Shown: piece after piece, positions 46,597 through 55,492 of the stretch
How positions within the stretch are numbered: the first letter of the stretch is position 1
How the letters are laid out: the number at the start of each line of letters is the position of its first letter
Source: Acholeplasma sp. OttesenSCG-928-E16
Lineage (GTDB): Bacteria; Bacillota_I; Bacilli_A; Acholeplasmatales; Acholeplasmataceae
Assembly (NCBI GenBank): GCA_030266845.1
Contig: JAJDIT010000002.1
Span: 1 to 64,000, forward strand
Reading direction: 5' to 3'
Length of the DNA stretch: 64,000 nucleotides
Position numbers and translations under genes: made by a program
The notes under the pieces: model-generated
What the model saw: only the letters and a program-made list of their open reading frames with translations
The model's database searches: none
What the model was told of the DNA's origin: nothing

Positions 46597-46903
46597 TTTT
46601 AGTCCCTATTAATAAGTCATACAATCTCACGATATCTTCCCATTCCTTCATAAAATCGTCAATATGACTTTGTCCTTTACTATTTATTTTGTAATACTTT
46701 CGGTTTCTTCCTTGGTGTAGAACATTGTTTGTATCTAACTCCTGATTTTTTTCAAGCCTTCTTAAAATTGGATACAGAGTTGATTCGCTTAAATCAATGT
46801 AATTCCTCAAATCGTTAATTATCTTATATCCATAGGAAGGGCCGTTTTTTAGAACAGCTAGAACGAACACTTCTACAATTCCTTTTTTTAGTTGCGGTTT
46901 CAT
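46589..46903 (-). CDS. PadR-family transcriptional repressor
   Basis: Winged-helix repressor of 104 residues. ATG 46903 is chosen because the in-frame ATGs further upstream (46957, 46933) lie inside the promoter, and MKPQLKKGIVEVFVLAVL is the usual PadR start. The motifs GPSYGYKIINDL, SESTLYPILRRLEKNQ and RNRKYYKINSKG match the family. It presumably represses its own operon through the palindrome in the promoter. Encoded first in the PadR-DUF1700-DUF4097 operon. Confidence 0.9.
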   Translation of the reverse strand: MKPQLKKGIVEVFVLAVLKNGPSYGYKIINDLRNYIDLSESTLYPILRRLEKNQELDTNNVLHQGRNRKYYKINSKGQSHIDDFMKEWEDIVRLYDLLIGTKNG

Positions 46904-46924
46904 AGGCATCCTCATTTCATCAAT

Positions 46925-46953
46925 ATTATACATTGCATAGTATTGTGTGTCAA
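46925..46953 (-). promoter_or_regulatory. Promoter and candidate PadR operator
   Basis: Minus strand: consensus TTGACA (46953-46948), 17-base spacer, consensus TATAAT (46930-46925). Between and overlapping them is ATAC-N8-GTAT (46928-46943), with a TGCA centre, an inverted repeat of the size bound by PadR dimers. The leader would be only about 15 bases. Confidence 0.7.
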
Positions 46954-46975
46954 GCACTATTTATAAATAAAAAAA

Positions 46976-47000
46976 AATAAGAAGGAAATTCCTTCTTATT
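46976..47000 (-). terminator. ssb terminator
   Basis: AATAAGAAGG (47000-46991 on minus) pairs with CCTTCTTATT, loop of 5 bases, followed by a T run. The ssb TAA (46998-46996) lies in the stem. Confidence 0.82.
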
Positions 47001-47340
47001 CTTGATGGGGTTCTTTTACTTTAGAGTTTTGTAAATAGGTGATTCTCTCGCCGATTACTTCAAGCATGTTCAGTTTAGCATCATCGTCAAGTTCTTTTTT
47101 CCATGTTTGAAGCCTTCCCTTAACCGCGATCATTGTTCCCTTTTTGCAGTAGTTCTCAGTGGATGTTGCCAAGCCTTCCCAAAGAACAATTTTGATGAAG
47201 TCGCAGTCATACTCGCCATCTAGATTTTTAAATGCTCGCTGAACGGCTAGAGATATTTCTGAGACTTTTCTTCCATCTTCTAGGGTTTTAAGCTCGGGAT
47301 CATGAGCTATTCTTCCTATTAAAATGACTTGATTTAACAT
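46996..47340 (-). CDS. Single-stranded DNA-binding protein, short tail-less form
   Basis: An OB-fold SSB of 114 residues: MLNQVILIGRIAHDPEL, the FIKIVLWEGLATSTENYCKKG strand/helix and IAVKGRLQTWKK are standard. It ends KVKEPHQE, with no Gly/Pro-rich linker and no acidic DDDIPF-type tip that recruits partner proteins. It resembles B. subtilis SsbB (113 residues), which serves competence, rather than the replicative SsbA. Monocistronic. Confidence 0.9.
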   Translation of the reverse strand: MLNQVILIGRIAHDPELKTLEDGRKVSEISLAVQRAFKNLDGEYDCDFIKIVLWEGLATSTENYCKKGTMIAVKGRLQTWKKELDDDAKLNMLEVIGERITYLQNSKVKEPHQE

Positions 47341-47437
47341 AGTCCCTCCTTTCTAAACTCATTTTACGTGGTTGCTTTAAAGAAGAGAAATTGCCATATC
47401 TAGATAGATGTTTACTTTGATGGTCTATTTTATTAAA

Positions 47438-47466
47438 AAAGAGGTTTCTTATTAAAGTTCCTCTTT
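47438..47466 (-). terminator. Likely terminator of the M16 peptidase operon
   Basis: AAAGAGG and CCTCTTT arms (47438-47444, 47460-47466) around a loop of about 15 bases, with a T run on the minus strand (47440-47433). Located 36 bases past the stop at 47502. Confidence 0.55.
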
Positions 47467-47501
47467 ATAACTAAGAAAAGATATACTGTTTTTAAAAAAT
47501 G

Positions 47502-48758
47502 TTAGCCTTTTGTGCTTTTTACATTTAATATTGTGTAATCACTTTTTTTGATATCATTGAACATTTTTACTACATCTTCCAATTTGATCTTTTTAACAAG
47601 TTCCAATATGTCATATAAAATATAGTCGTTTGTGATGTATTCACAAAACAAGCGAACTCTAGATTTTAGAGAATTCAAGGAGAAGATAAATCTTCCTAGA
47701 AAAGCTTTCTTGTATCTATTGAAATTTTCAGCTGTAAAAAAAGAATCATCAGTATTAAAGATAATATTTTTAAGCCTTTCTATGTATTTAAATGGCTCTT
47801 TGCAGGAGTTTTCGACTGTTATTTCAAATGCCTTACATTCAATGTTTTCATAGTATCTGAAATTACTGCCAATCAGTTCATCTTTTAAGAGTTCCTCGTA
47901 GTATGAAGATGTCTTTCCTAATAACATACTTAAGGCAATATTGGCGATAAACTCATCTTTTATTGTTCTACCCTTTTCTAAGATTTTTAGTTTAAACAAA
48001 ATAATATCTAAATCAACATCCCTAGATATTTCTTGATATGGTATGACTACTTTTAGTGGTTCATTAAAATCCTTTGGTTCTTTTCTCTCAATGAACTTAG
48101 TTTTTGAGTCATATTTTTTTAAAAATGCCTCTAAATCATCAATATTAATGTTACCACCTAGTACTAAAATCCGATTTGAATTGGGATAAGCAATTTGATA
48201 TGTTTTCATTAATAAATCGCGATCGATTTTCTTTACATCATCAACCGAACCACCAATATCATGCTTGAATGGGTGGATAAAATAGGTGTTTTTTGATAGA
48301 ATATTATCTAATTCCTCATTAATATCTGATTGATACATGTTTATCTCTTCAATGATAATCGCTCTTTCTTTATTAATTTCCTCATCTTTAAAAACCGGTT
48401 GATCAATCATCTTAAATAGCAATTCTAGGGATTCAAAAAAATTGAATGCAGTATCAAACATATAGACAGTAGTAGAATAGGAAGTTGCTGCATTCGCTTC
48501 TGCACCGAGTCTAGAAAAAGCCATTAATGCATCGTCATCATCTTCCATCTTAAACATCATGTGCTCTAAAAAGTGAGCTGTTCCAGGGTGGATATTAAGC
48601 CCTTCATACTCTAAGTTATATGCTCCAAAATTTATAATTAACCTAGCTTCAAAGATAGTTGAATGAGGATCATGAAGATAAAAAACCCTAAGACCATTTT
48701 GAAGAGTTATCATATAGATATTTTCATTTAGATTTGGATAGTTTTTCTTGCTAATCAT
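47502..48758 (-). CDS. M16-family zinc metallopeptidase (YfmH-like)
   Basis: Inverzincin-type peptidase. ATG 48758 lies behind AGAGGAAAC and gives 418 residues; a start at 48785 would overlap the upstream gene much more. The inverted zinc motif HxxEH is present (AHFLEHMMFK), with the downstream glutamate expected in the INKERAIIIEEINMYQ helix. It overlaps the upstream M16 gene by 8 bp. YfmH/YfmF-type pairs are heterodimers like PQQ-type or mitochondrial processing peptidases, one active and one inactive. Confidence 0.9.
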   Translation of the reverse strand: MISKKNYPNLNENIYMITLQNGLRVFYLHDPHSTIFEARLIINFGAYNLEYEGLNIHPGTAHFLEHMMFKMEDDDDALMAFSRLGAEANAATSYSTTVYMFDTAFNFFESLELLFKMIDQPVFKDEEINKERAIIIEEINMYQSDINEELDNILSKNTYFIHPFKHDIGGSVDDVKKIDRDLLMKTYQIAYPNSNRILVLGGNINIDDLEAFLKKYDSKTKFIERKEPKDFNEPLKVVIPYQEISRDVDLDIILFKLKILEKGRTIKDEFIANIALSMLLGKTSSYYEELLKDELIGSNFRYYENIECKAFEITVENSCKEPFKYIERLKNIIFNTDDSFFTAENFNRYKKAFLGRFIFSLNSLKSRVRLFCEYITNDYILYDILELVKKIKLEDVVKMFNDIKKSDYTILNVKSTKG

Positions 48759-49941
48759 TGCGGTTTCCTCTAAAAATATGACCATGATATGGTTTTAAAG
48801 TACTGATAAATTTATTAACTTCATTTAAGGTCATCTTATTTATGATTAAAAACTTGTTTTCAATACTATTATCTAGGCCACTTATAATATTTTCTAGATG
48901 GTCATTAATATAAGACATCTGAGACTCACTTCTGCTAAGCAGAGCACTTTTAGCTTTTTCCTTAGCTAATGATAATTCATCACTATTGATGCCTTTTTCA
49001 ATAAATTGATCGATCGTTTTTTTAATTTCTTGATATGCTATATCAACATTCTTTGGATCAACTCCAGCGGTGATTGAAAGCAAACTAAAATTTCTATTAT
49101 ATCTAGAGGAGATGTCATAACATAAACCAAGTTCCTCCCTAATATATAAGAATAACCTGGATTCAAACGCTCCACCAAGAATTATATTAGCTAGATTGGC
49201 AGCCATTGATTCATTTAAATCTTTAATAACAGTTTTATATGAAAGGCATATTTCTGTTTGCAAAGCCAAAATATCGCTTCTATATAGAGTTGGTTCCTTA
49301 TCTTCTAAGAAGCTATATGGGCTTTCATGTGTTATCTCATCTTGTTTAAATGATTCAAAAAAAATGGAGTTTTCATCATCAGTTAATGGCCCATTTGCTA
49401 GTAATACTCTTTTCCCTTTTAAGACAGTGTTTAAATAAAAAGACATAAAATCATCAAGCGTTGTTTCTTTAATGATATCTATTGTTTCTTGATAGGTTGG
49501 TAATATAGTATCTCTTAATATTTCATCTGAAAAAACCACTCTTGAAAAGCGTCTTTTATCGTTTTTTAGGGATAAAAAAGCTTCAAGGATCATTCTTTTC
49601 CGATTATTGAAAATCTCGATATTTAAATTGTTATGAGCATAAATAAGTTCTTTTAAAACTTCAATAGAAGTACTAAAAAGGTTAGCATCGTCTACTAACC
49701 TTGGATTTGGAATAGAAATCATAAATGCCGAATACAAACTAGCATAATAATCTGAGGCGACAGTTATTCTACTTCCATACATTTCTTGTTTTAGGATTGC
49801 CATCTTCTGTTCGTTTTGATGATTATCAGTATGGCTTACTATTATGTCATCCAATAAAGTAGCTAAAACATAATTTTTCTTTGTTGGTTCATATAAGAAA
49901 ACAGCTACTAAATTGATTGCCTTAAAACGGGTTTTGGGCAT
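48751..49941 (-). CDS. M16-family peptidase-like partner (YfmF-like, no zinc motif)
   Basis: The 396 residues have the M16 fold features (LYIREELGLCYDISSRYNR; the C-terminal KEKAKSALLSRSESQM), but no HxxEH near the N terminus; the equivalent helix reads VLATLLDDIIVSHT. It is therefore probably the inactive partner of the next gene. It starts at ATG 49941 that shares its A with the deoD stop (TAATG). Compared with Bacillus YfmF the N terminus is about 15-20 residues shorter, lacking the first beta strand. Confidence 0.85.
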   Translation of the reverse strand: MPKTRFKAINLVAVFLYEPTKKNYVLATLLDDIIVSHTDNHQNEQKMAILKQEMYGSRITVASDYYASLYSAFMISIPNPRLVDDANLFSTSIEVLKELIYAHNNLNIEIFNNRKRMILEAFLSLKNDKRRFSRVVFSDEILRDTILPTYQETIDIIKETTLDDFMSFYLNTVLKGKRVLLANGPLTDDENSIFFESFKQDEITHESPYSFLEDKEPTLYRSDILALQTEICLSYKTVIKDLNESMAANLANIILGGAFESRLFLYIREELGLCYDISSRYNRNFSLLSITAGVDPKNVDIAYQEIKKTIDQFIEKGINSDELSLAKEKAKSALLSRSESQMSYINDHLENIISGLDNSIENKFLIINKMTLNEVNKFISTLKPYHGHIFRGNRND

Positions 49942-50651
49942 TATAAACTATTTAGCGCGATCAATACCATATTATTAAAGGCTGTTTGCCTTTCATTAGA
50001 TGTTGTAACTTCATGAGTAACCAATGAATCAGATACAGTCAATAGACAAGCAGCCTTTTTTCCTAATGCCTTTGCATTAGCAAATAAAGCGAAGCTTTCC
50101 ATTTCAACTGCTACTGCTCCTACTTTTTCGTAAAGAGCGTTAAAATCAAAACCATTAGCATAATAAAAATTATCAGATGAATGAATGATATTCTTATGAA
50201 GCTCAATATTTAGATTTGCAGCGGTTTTTTCTAACCTGTTGTTTAATCCCTTATTTGGTAAAAGAATTTTTCTCTTAGAAACACCCATTACTTTAGCATA
50301 AGTGGACTCACTATATGCTCCAGTTGCCAAAATAACATCATATAAATCAAGTTCTTTTGTATAAGCTCCACAAGAACCGATTCTAATGATTTTTTCGACA
50401 TCATAATTTTTATATAACTCATAGCTGTAAATACCGATACTAGGCATTCCCATTCCTGAACCCATAACTGTTACTTTTTTCTTTCCAAAATAACCAGTAT
50501 AACCTAACATATTTCTTACTCCATTAATTTGAACAACCTTTGTAAGGTATTTTTCAGCAATATGTTTCGCTCTAAGTGGATCACCTGGCATTAATACTGT
50601 TTTAGCAATTAAGCTAGCATCTGTTAACTCAATATGTGGTGTTGGTATCAT
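49941..50651 (-). CDS. deoD: Purine-nucleoside phosphorylase, DeoD type
   Basis: Phosphorolyses purine (deoxy)nucleosides to base and (deoxy)ribose 1-phosphate. The 236 residues carry the phosphate loop [34 protein letters not shown], and [12 protein letters not shown], with the catalytic Asp in SDSLVTHE. Overlaps deoC by 23 bp. Together with DeoC it converts deoxynucleoside sugar to glyceraldehyde 3-phosphate and acetaldehyde after DeoB. Confidence 0.95.
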   Translation of the reverse strand: MIPTPHIELTDASLIAKTVLMPGDPLRAKHIAEKYLTKVVQINGVRNMLGYTGYFGKKKVTVMGSGMGMPSIGIYSYELYKNYDVEKIIRIGSCGAYTKELDLYDVILATGAYSESTYAKVMGVSKRKILLPNKGLNNRLEKTAANLNIELHKNIIHSSDNFYYANGFDFNALYEKVGAVAVEMESFALFANAKALGKKAACLLTVSDSLVTHEVTTSNERQTAFNNMVLIALNSL

Positions 50652-51306
50652 TTTTATTATTCTCCTTTTTTAAAATTATTTCAACTCCATTTGAAGTGCC
50701 TATTCTTGTGGCACCAGCTTCGATCATCTTTATAGCATCTTCATAGGTTCTTACTCCTCCAGATGCTTTGACATTGGCTTTATCACCAACTGTATCTTTC
50801 ATCAATTTAACATTAGAAAAAGTTGCACCTGCTGTCCCAAAACCAGTCGATGTTTTGACAAAATCCGCTCTTGCCTCAACACAAATCTTTGATACTGTAA
50901 CAATTTCTTCTTCCGTCAGGTAGCAAGTCTCAATTATTACTTTTACCAGTTTTTTGTTTGCGGCTTCAACAACAGCCTTAATTTCATCAAACAACAATGA
51001 ATATTGTTTTTGTTTTAAAAGACTGATATTTATTACCATATCGATCTCATCAGCTCCATTATTTATCGCATCCTTAGTTTCAAATGCCTTAACTTCCTTT
51101 GTATGTGTTCCATGGGGAAATCCAATCACCGTACAAACCAAAACATCGGTTCCTTTTAGTTTTTCCTTAGCATAGGAGACCCATATTGGTGAAACACAGA
51201 CAGATTTAAAATCATACTGAATCGCTTCATCTATTAATTTATCAATTGCCTCTTTAGAAACATTGGCACCAAGTTTTGTATGGTCAATGTATTTATTTAA
51301 CTTCAT
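50629..51306 (-). CDS. deoC: Deoxyribose-phosphate aldolase
   Basis: Cleaves deoxyribose 5-phosphate to acetaldehyde and glyceraldehyde 3-phosphate. The 225 residues form a TIM barrel with the Schiff-base lysine K151 in FVKTSTGF, plus the [10 protein letters not shown] start, [28 protein letters not shown], and [26 protein letters not shown] phosphate site. Full length. Overlaps deoD by 23 bp. Confidence 0.97.
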   Translation of the reverse strand: MKLNKYIDHTKLGANVSKEAIDKLIDEAIQYDFKSVCVSPIWVSYAKEKLKGTDVLVCTVIGFPHGTHTKEVKAFETKDAINNGADEIDMVINISLLKQKQYSLLFDEIKAVVEAANKKLVKVIIETCYLTEEEIVTVSKICVEARADFVKTSTGFGTAGATFSNVKLMKDTVGDKANVKASGGVRTYEDAIKMIEAGATRIGTSNGVEIILKKENNKNDTNTTY

Positions 51307-51321
51307 TTTATATTTTCTCCT

Positions 51322-52173
51322 TTAATCAATAAGAGTAGAAAGATTTACTCTTGAAAACTCTTCGTTTACTTTTGTTGGTTTCATTTTTTTAACTAATTTA
51401 TGAATCTTCTTGACCTTTGAACCAGTAACTTTAGTGTTTTTGATGAAACCAGGAACATCTAATAAATATTTTCCTAAAATATCTTCAACCTCATCCACCA
51501 AAAGAAGCTTTCCTTCACTTGTTATATAGACAATAAACTCAGTATTTGGTGGGAAAACGGTACTTGTCTTTTCTTTCCACTCAAAACCAGGGTGAATGGT
51601 GCCACTAGAATCCTTTAAAAATAAATAATTAGGGACATATGTCTCTTGCTCTTTATAGTACATCTGCAATGAATACATCTCGTCATAATACCTTAATATG
51701 TTACCTAGTACTACTTTGTCCACAATATTATATTGCTGCATTATCGATGGATTTTTATTGATGAAAGCTTCCTTGGCAATCGAAAACGCCTTTATCAATA
51801 GATCCATCTTAAATGGTAAAACATCTTCAAACATTTCGCTATAAATATGCAACTCAAATGTCATTTGAATTTCTTTTACAATTTCAAACAACTTATGAGC
51901 GACATAATCTGGAGTTAGTAGTGGAATTTCAAGATGAAAATTCAAATCTAAAAATTTTGGACTTAATCTTGAAATGTTTGGAACCCTTGATTTTTTGGTT
52001 ATTAAGAATCTTGCTCCATATCCTAGTCTTGGCATCTGATAATCAATTAAAATCTCAGAGTCCTGAATTTCGATATTTGCGCCCTCTAAAACCCCGAAAA
52101 AAGACATCAAATGATCAATATCCAAATTCCTATTTCTTTCTTTGAAAAAATGTACATTAAAATAAGCTTCCAT
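51322..52173 (-). CDS. Conserved-looking protein of unknown function (283 residues)
   Basis: Not recognised. It has no signal peptide or membrane segments. The sequence is rich in hydrophobic strands; a motif-like ENANIEIQD-type start follows HLMSFFGVLEGA, then PKFLDLNFHLEIPLLTPDYVAH and a C-terminal basic tail (TGSKVKKIHKLVKKMKPTK). It lies 9 bases after coaX and 15 before deoC, so it belongs to the PanT-coaX-deoCD operon. The context gives no clear role. Confidence 0.65.
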   Translation of the reverse strand: MEAYFNVHFFKERNRNLDIDHLMSFFGVLEGANIEIQDSEILIDYQMPRLGYGARFLITKKSRVPNISRLSPKFLDLNFHLEIPLLTPDYVAHKLFEIVKEIQMTFELHIYSEMFEDVLPFKMDLLIKAFSIAKEAFINKNPSIMQQYNIVDKVVLGNILRYYDEMYSLQMYYKEQETYVPNYLFLKDSSGTIHPGFEWKEKTSTVFPPNTEFIVYITSEGKLLLVDEVEDILGKYLLDVPGFIKNTKVTGSKVKKIHKLVKKMKPTKVNEEFSRVNLSTLID

Positions 52174-52182
52174 ACTTATCTC

Positions 52183-52932
52183 CTATCTTTGGTTTTTATA
52201 ATAGATGTTTAATAAACCTTTCAATACAATTTTTGAATCATAAATAGCTTTTGTCTTAATGATTGGATATATAAAACTTGAAAGACCGCCTGTAATATAA
52301 ACTTTTAAATCTTCTTGTTTCACTTCTTCTTTAATTCTTTCGATTAGTCCATCAATTTGAGCAGCTGTTCCATAGGTTATCCCAGATTGCATACAAGCTA
52401 CTGTATTAGTTCCTAGCACATTTTTAGGTACTAAAACATCGATATCTGGTAATAATGCTGTGCTCCCAACTAATGCCTTAACGGCAACTCCGATTCCTGG
52501 AGAAATAATAACCCCTCCAATTGTCTTGTCTTTAACATAAATATACTTGATTGCTGTTCCTAAATCAATTATTAAGCTAGCTGATACATTATCGACTATG
52601 CCAGCAGCATCGCAAATGAGATCAGCTCCAACTTCCTTTGGATTTTCTGTCTTAATATTGATTCCCGTCTTGGTGCCTTGTGCAACAATGAGTGGGTTAA
52701 TATTAAAAAACTTCTTACTCAGTTTGACAAAAGATTCGGTAACCCTTGGAACAACCGATGAAATTGCAATATCAGTGACTTCCTCTACTTTTATTAAATC
52801 TTTGATTGCCACATAGTATTCATCAAAAGATTTTGATGTATTAGTTGTCAATCGATAAGTCATTTTAATCTCATTGCCAAAAGCTAAGCCAATACCAATA
52901 GTTGTATTTCCAATATCAATTAAAAGAATCAT
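52183..52932 (-). CDS. coaX: Type III pantothenate kinase
   Basis: First step of CoA synthesis, ATP:pantothenate phosphotransferase. The 249 residues show the ASKHA phosphate-1 motif MILLIDIGNTTIGIG (catalytic-type D6), DLICDAAGIVDNVSASLIIDLGTAIKYIYV, and GGVISPGIGVAVKAL. Overlaps the upstream ECF S component by 17 bp, which suggests that the latter imports pantothenate. No panBCD genes in the window. Confidence 0.95.
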   Translation of the reverse strand: MILLIDIGNTTIGIGLAFGNEIKMTYRLTTNTSKSFDEYYVAIKDLIKVEEVTDIAISSVVPRVTESFVKLSKKFFNINPLIVAQGTKTGINIKTENPKEVGADLICDAAGIVDNVSASLIIDLGTAIKYIYVKDKTIGGVIISPGIGVAVKALVGSTALLPDIDVLVPKNVLGTNTVACMQSGITYGTAAQIDGLIERIKEEVKQEDLKVYITGGLSSFIYPIIKTKAIYDSKIVLKGLLNIYYKNQR

Positions 52933-53749
52933 GGTTTACACTCTCATCTTTATCATTAGAAAATGGGTAGTCTCTTCTTAGTTCCTTGAACCTTTGTTGG
53001 AGCACTAAGACAATCGGTGCTCCCACCAATACTGCCGCAATAACTTCTAATAAACCATTTGCGGTCATCACTGATAGATAAAATGTCAGAAAATTCCCAT
53101 CGCCAAGAACAGAGGGTTTCGCAATAGCGAGCGCTATTAAAACGAATATTGTATGAAATAATGTTCCAAGAATTAAAGTTGCTGGAGTAGTAGCGTAATT
53201 ACTGTCATTTTTCTTAAAAGCGAAAAAATAAAAAGTGAGCATTAAAGCTAATATAACTGCTCCAATAATCATAAATAATGGAACCATAAAATCATTATTA
53301 TCAAAGTTTGTTCCTAAATAATAAAATCCAAGCATCACCACAACTATCGTAAAAAGTATTGTAATGCCATATGTAACAATAGAACCATATTTGAATTTCT
53401 TATTGATCCACTTAAGTCCATAAAATAGAAAAAATGCGACTAAGACAAATAAGATTCTAGGTAAAACTGATACTAAAGGATTTTGAAAAGGGATATTTGG
53501 CAATGTCGGCCTTTGAAAAGCGACCAATAGTGAACTTAAGCCAAAAGTTGTCCCTAGTGCTAGAGAATGAGCAAATGGCAATATCATTAATCCAATAAGT
53601 ACAGGTATGTGGATTAATGTTACTTCAATAGCTCCTGGTATTATAGCAATATATCCAATGTATGGAATAAATGCCATCAAAATAATTAGTGCCATCAAGA
53701 TAGAGGTCACTATAAGATAAAACGTTTGTTGCCTTCTTTTTTTAAACAT
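52916..53749 (-). CDS. ECF transporter S component, probably for pantothenate (PanT-like)
   Basis: Membrane substrate-binding subunit of an energy-coupling-factor transporter, 277 residues with about six hydrophobic segments. The N-terminal region MALIILMAFIPYIGYIAIIPGAIEVTLIHIPVLIG is the S-component signature for members that bind the T component. Substrate assignment rests on the overlap with coaX, the next step of pantothenate use; the gene could also be for another vitamin. Longer than ThiT because of a loop of around 60 residues after segment 4. Confidence 0.82.
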   Translation of the reverse strand: MFKKRRQQTFYLIVTSILMALIILMAFIPYIGYIAIIPGAIEVTLIHIPVLIGLMILPFAHSLALGTTFGLSSLLVAFQRPTLPNIPFQNPLVSVLPRILFVLVAFFLFYGLKWINKKFKYGSIVTYGITILFTIVVVMLGFYYLGTNFDNNDFMVPLFMIIGAVILALMLTFYFFAFKKNDSNYATTPATLILGTLFHTIFVLIALAIAKPSVLGDGNFLTFYLSVMTANGLLEVIAAVLVGAPIVLVLQQRFKELRRDYPFSNDKDESVNHDSFN

Positions 53750-53837
53750 GTTTTCTTCCTTTCTAAGCCTTATTAAAAGGTCTCTTAAGTCTCTTTCATT
53801 ATAGTGTAAATTCGATATAAATTCAACAAATTATTCC

Positions 53838-54890
53838 TTATTGGTTAACATTTTTAATTTTTTCGATCACTTTATTATCAAGTGACTTTAGCAGAGCAAA
53901 CAACATTTTTTTGGCTTCTTCAATGTCCCGAATATCAAAAAGTGCTGCATTCGAATGAATATATCTAGCTGGTAGTCCTATTGTGGTAGCTAATACGCCA
54001 TCATTAGAAACTAGTGCCTCCGCAGCATCTGTTCCTCCTTTTGCCACATAATGTTGATGTTTGATTTTCTTTTTTTTGGCAAGAGTAATGAAATACTCAT
54101 AAAGACCTTTAAGCATAATATTTCTTGGATCAATCATTCTTATTAGAAAACCTTCTCCAAGTTTTGCCATTGAATTATTATCTAGTGAGTCGTTTACTGG
54201 AGATGAGTCTAGGGCTATAAAACAATCTGGCTTGAATTTTTTTGTGGCAGTACTTGCCCCTCTTAGTCCCACTTCCTCTAAAACGGTAGCTCCAATAATC
54301 AAATTATACGGTAAATCGATTTGGTCAAATTTCTTAGCGGCTATCAAAGCTAAAGCGCAACCAAAACGATTGTCTATTGCCTTAGAGATAAATCTACTCT
54401 TATTGATAGTACTAATGATTTCTGGTCTAAAGGTCACCATATTGCCTAGTCTAACTCCAGCATTTATCGCTTCTTCTTTTGATTTTGCTCCAATATCAAG
54501 ATATATCTCGCTTGAAGATTGATATAAAGAAGATAAATGGGTAGGGATTGATGGAACAACCCCAGAGATAACTCCATTATCAGTAAATACGTTTAAAACT
54601 TGCGATGTTAATGTTTCTCTAACAAGACCACCAATTGGATTTAATTTTAATAATCCAGTTTCGCTAATCTCAACAACCATCAATCCTACTTCATCCATAT
54701 GGCCAGCTACTAAAATAGTTTTCGCGTCAGCCTCGCTTGACTTCTTTACTAAAAAAATACTACCTAAATTATCATACTCTATTTGGTAATTTTTCAACTT
54801 TTTCGAGTATTCTTTAATATAGTTTCTAATATCATTTTCATATCCTGATATTCCACTTAGAAGTAATAAATCTCTTAATTCTTTGTCCAT
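53838..54890 (-). CDS. M42-family aminopeptidase/endoglucanase-like metallopeptidase
   Basis: Tetrahedral aminopeptidase family, 350 residues with two-metal site motifs: VAGHMDEVGLMV, KAIDNRFGCALAL, TVLEEVGLRGAST, ALDSSPVNDS, and YVAKGGTDAAE near the C terminus. Acts on peptide N termini in the cytoplasm; often misnamed cellulase. Overlaps trmB by 16 bp. Confidence 0.92.
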   Translation of the reverse strand: MDKELRDLLLLSGISGYENDIRNYIKEYSKKLKNYQIEYDNLGSIFLVKKSSEADAKTILVAGHMDEVGLMVVEISETGLLKLNPIGGLVRETLTSQVLNVFTDNGVISGVVPSIPTHLSSLYQSSSEIYLDIGAKSKEEAINAGVRLGNMVTFRPEIISTINKSRFISKAIDNRFGCALALIAAKKFDQIDLPYNLIIGATVLEEVGLRGASTATKKFKPDCFIALDSSPVNDSLDNNSMAKLGEGFLIRMIDPRNIMLKGLYEYFITLAKKKKIKHQHYVAKGGTDAAEALVSNDGVLATTIGLPARYIHSNAALFDIRDIEEAKKMLFALLKSLDNKVIEKIKNVNQ

Positions 54891-55492
54891 ATTTTTTCTC
54901 CAACTAATTGATTAATATTGCCATATGCTCTTTTTTTAATTTCATATTCGCTCATGTATTTACTCTCTTTTAGGTTTTCATCTTTATTAATAATCCTAAA
55001 TAGCTTACTATTTTTTATATATTCAATACTATCTAGGAAAAGTTCATTATGGTCAGTTCTAAACTGGATTAATCCCTTGTCTTTTAAAATATTATGATAT
55101 GAATCAAGAAAAGTTTGATTAGTTAGTCTTCTTTTGTGATGTTTTGATTTCGGCCAAGGATCTGAAAAATTTAGGTATATACAGTCTACCTGGTTCAAAT
55201 GAAAATACTCTTCTAGATGTTTAGCATCATCTAATACGATGAATAAATTATCTAACATGTAAGCCTCTTTTTTTTCTAAAATCCGATAACATACACTGAT
55301 GTTTTTCTCAAAAGCCACAAATATTTCATCTTTATAGTCTCTTGCTAATGAAGTAATGAAAAGTCCTTTCCCACTACCGACCTCTAGGTTAACCCTCTTA
55401 TTTTCATCAAATGAGAAAAACTTCGGTTCACCAATTATACCGCGTTCTAATAAGCTAGCTTTACTTATACCCTTAATTTTCTTCTGACGCAA
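54875..55492 (-). CDS. trmB: tRNA (guanine-N7-)-methyltransferase
   Basis: Methylates G46 of tRNA. The 205 residues carry the SAM site LEVGSGKGLFITSLA, IYLNFSDPWPKSKHHKRRLTN and a late FRTDHNELFLDSIEY. Normal length. It overlaps the DUF368 gene by 20 bp and the M42 gene by 16 bp, within a tightly packed run. Confidence 0.95.
   Translation of the reverse strand: MRQKKIKGISKASLLERGIIGEPKFFSFDENKRVNLEVGSGKGLFITSLARDYKDEIFVAFEKNISVCYRILEKKEAYMLDNLFIVLDDAKHLEEYFHLNQVDCIYLNFSDPWPKSKHHKRRLTNQTFLDSYHNILKDKGLIQFRTDHNELFLDSIEYIKNSKLFRIINKDENLKESKYMSEYEIKKRAYGNINQLVGEKIWTKN

Noticed and set aside
47341-47501. Small gene between ssb and the M16 genes
   Set aside because: No open frame with a ribosome site; the stretch holds the ssb leader and a weak terminator.
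51813-52145. 110-codon plus-strand frame within the unknown 283-residue gene
   Set aside because: Antisense shadow: no ribosome site, low-complexity composition and no family signature.
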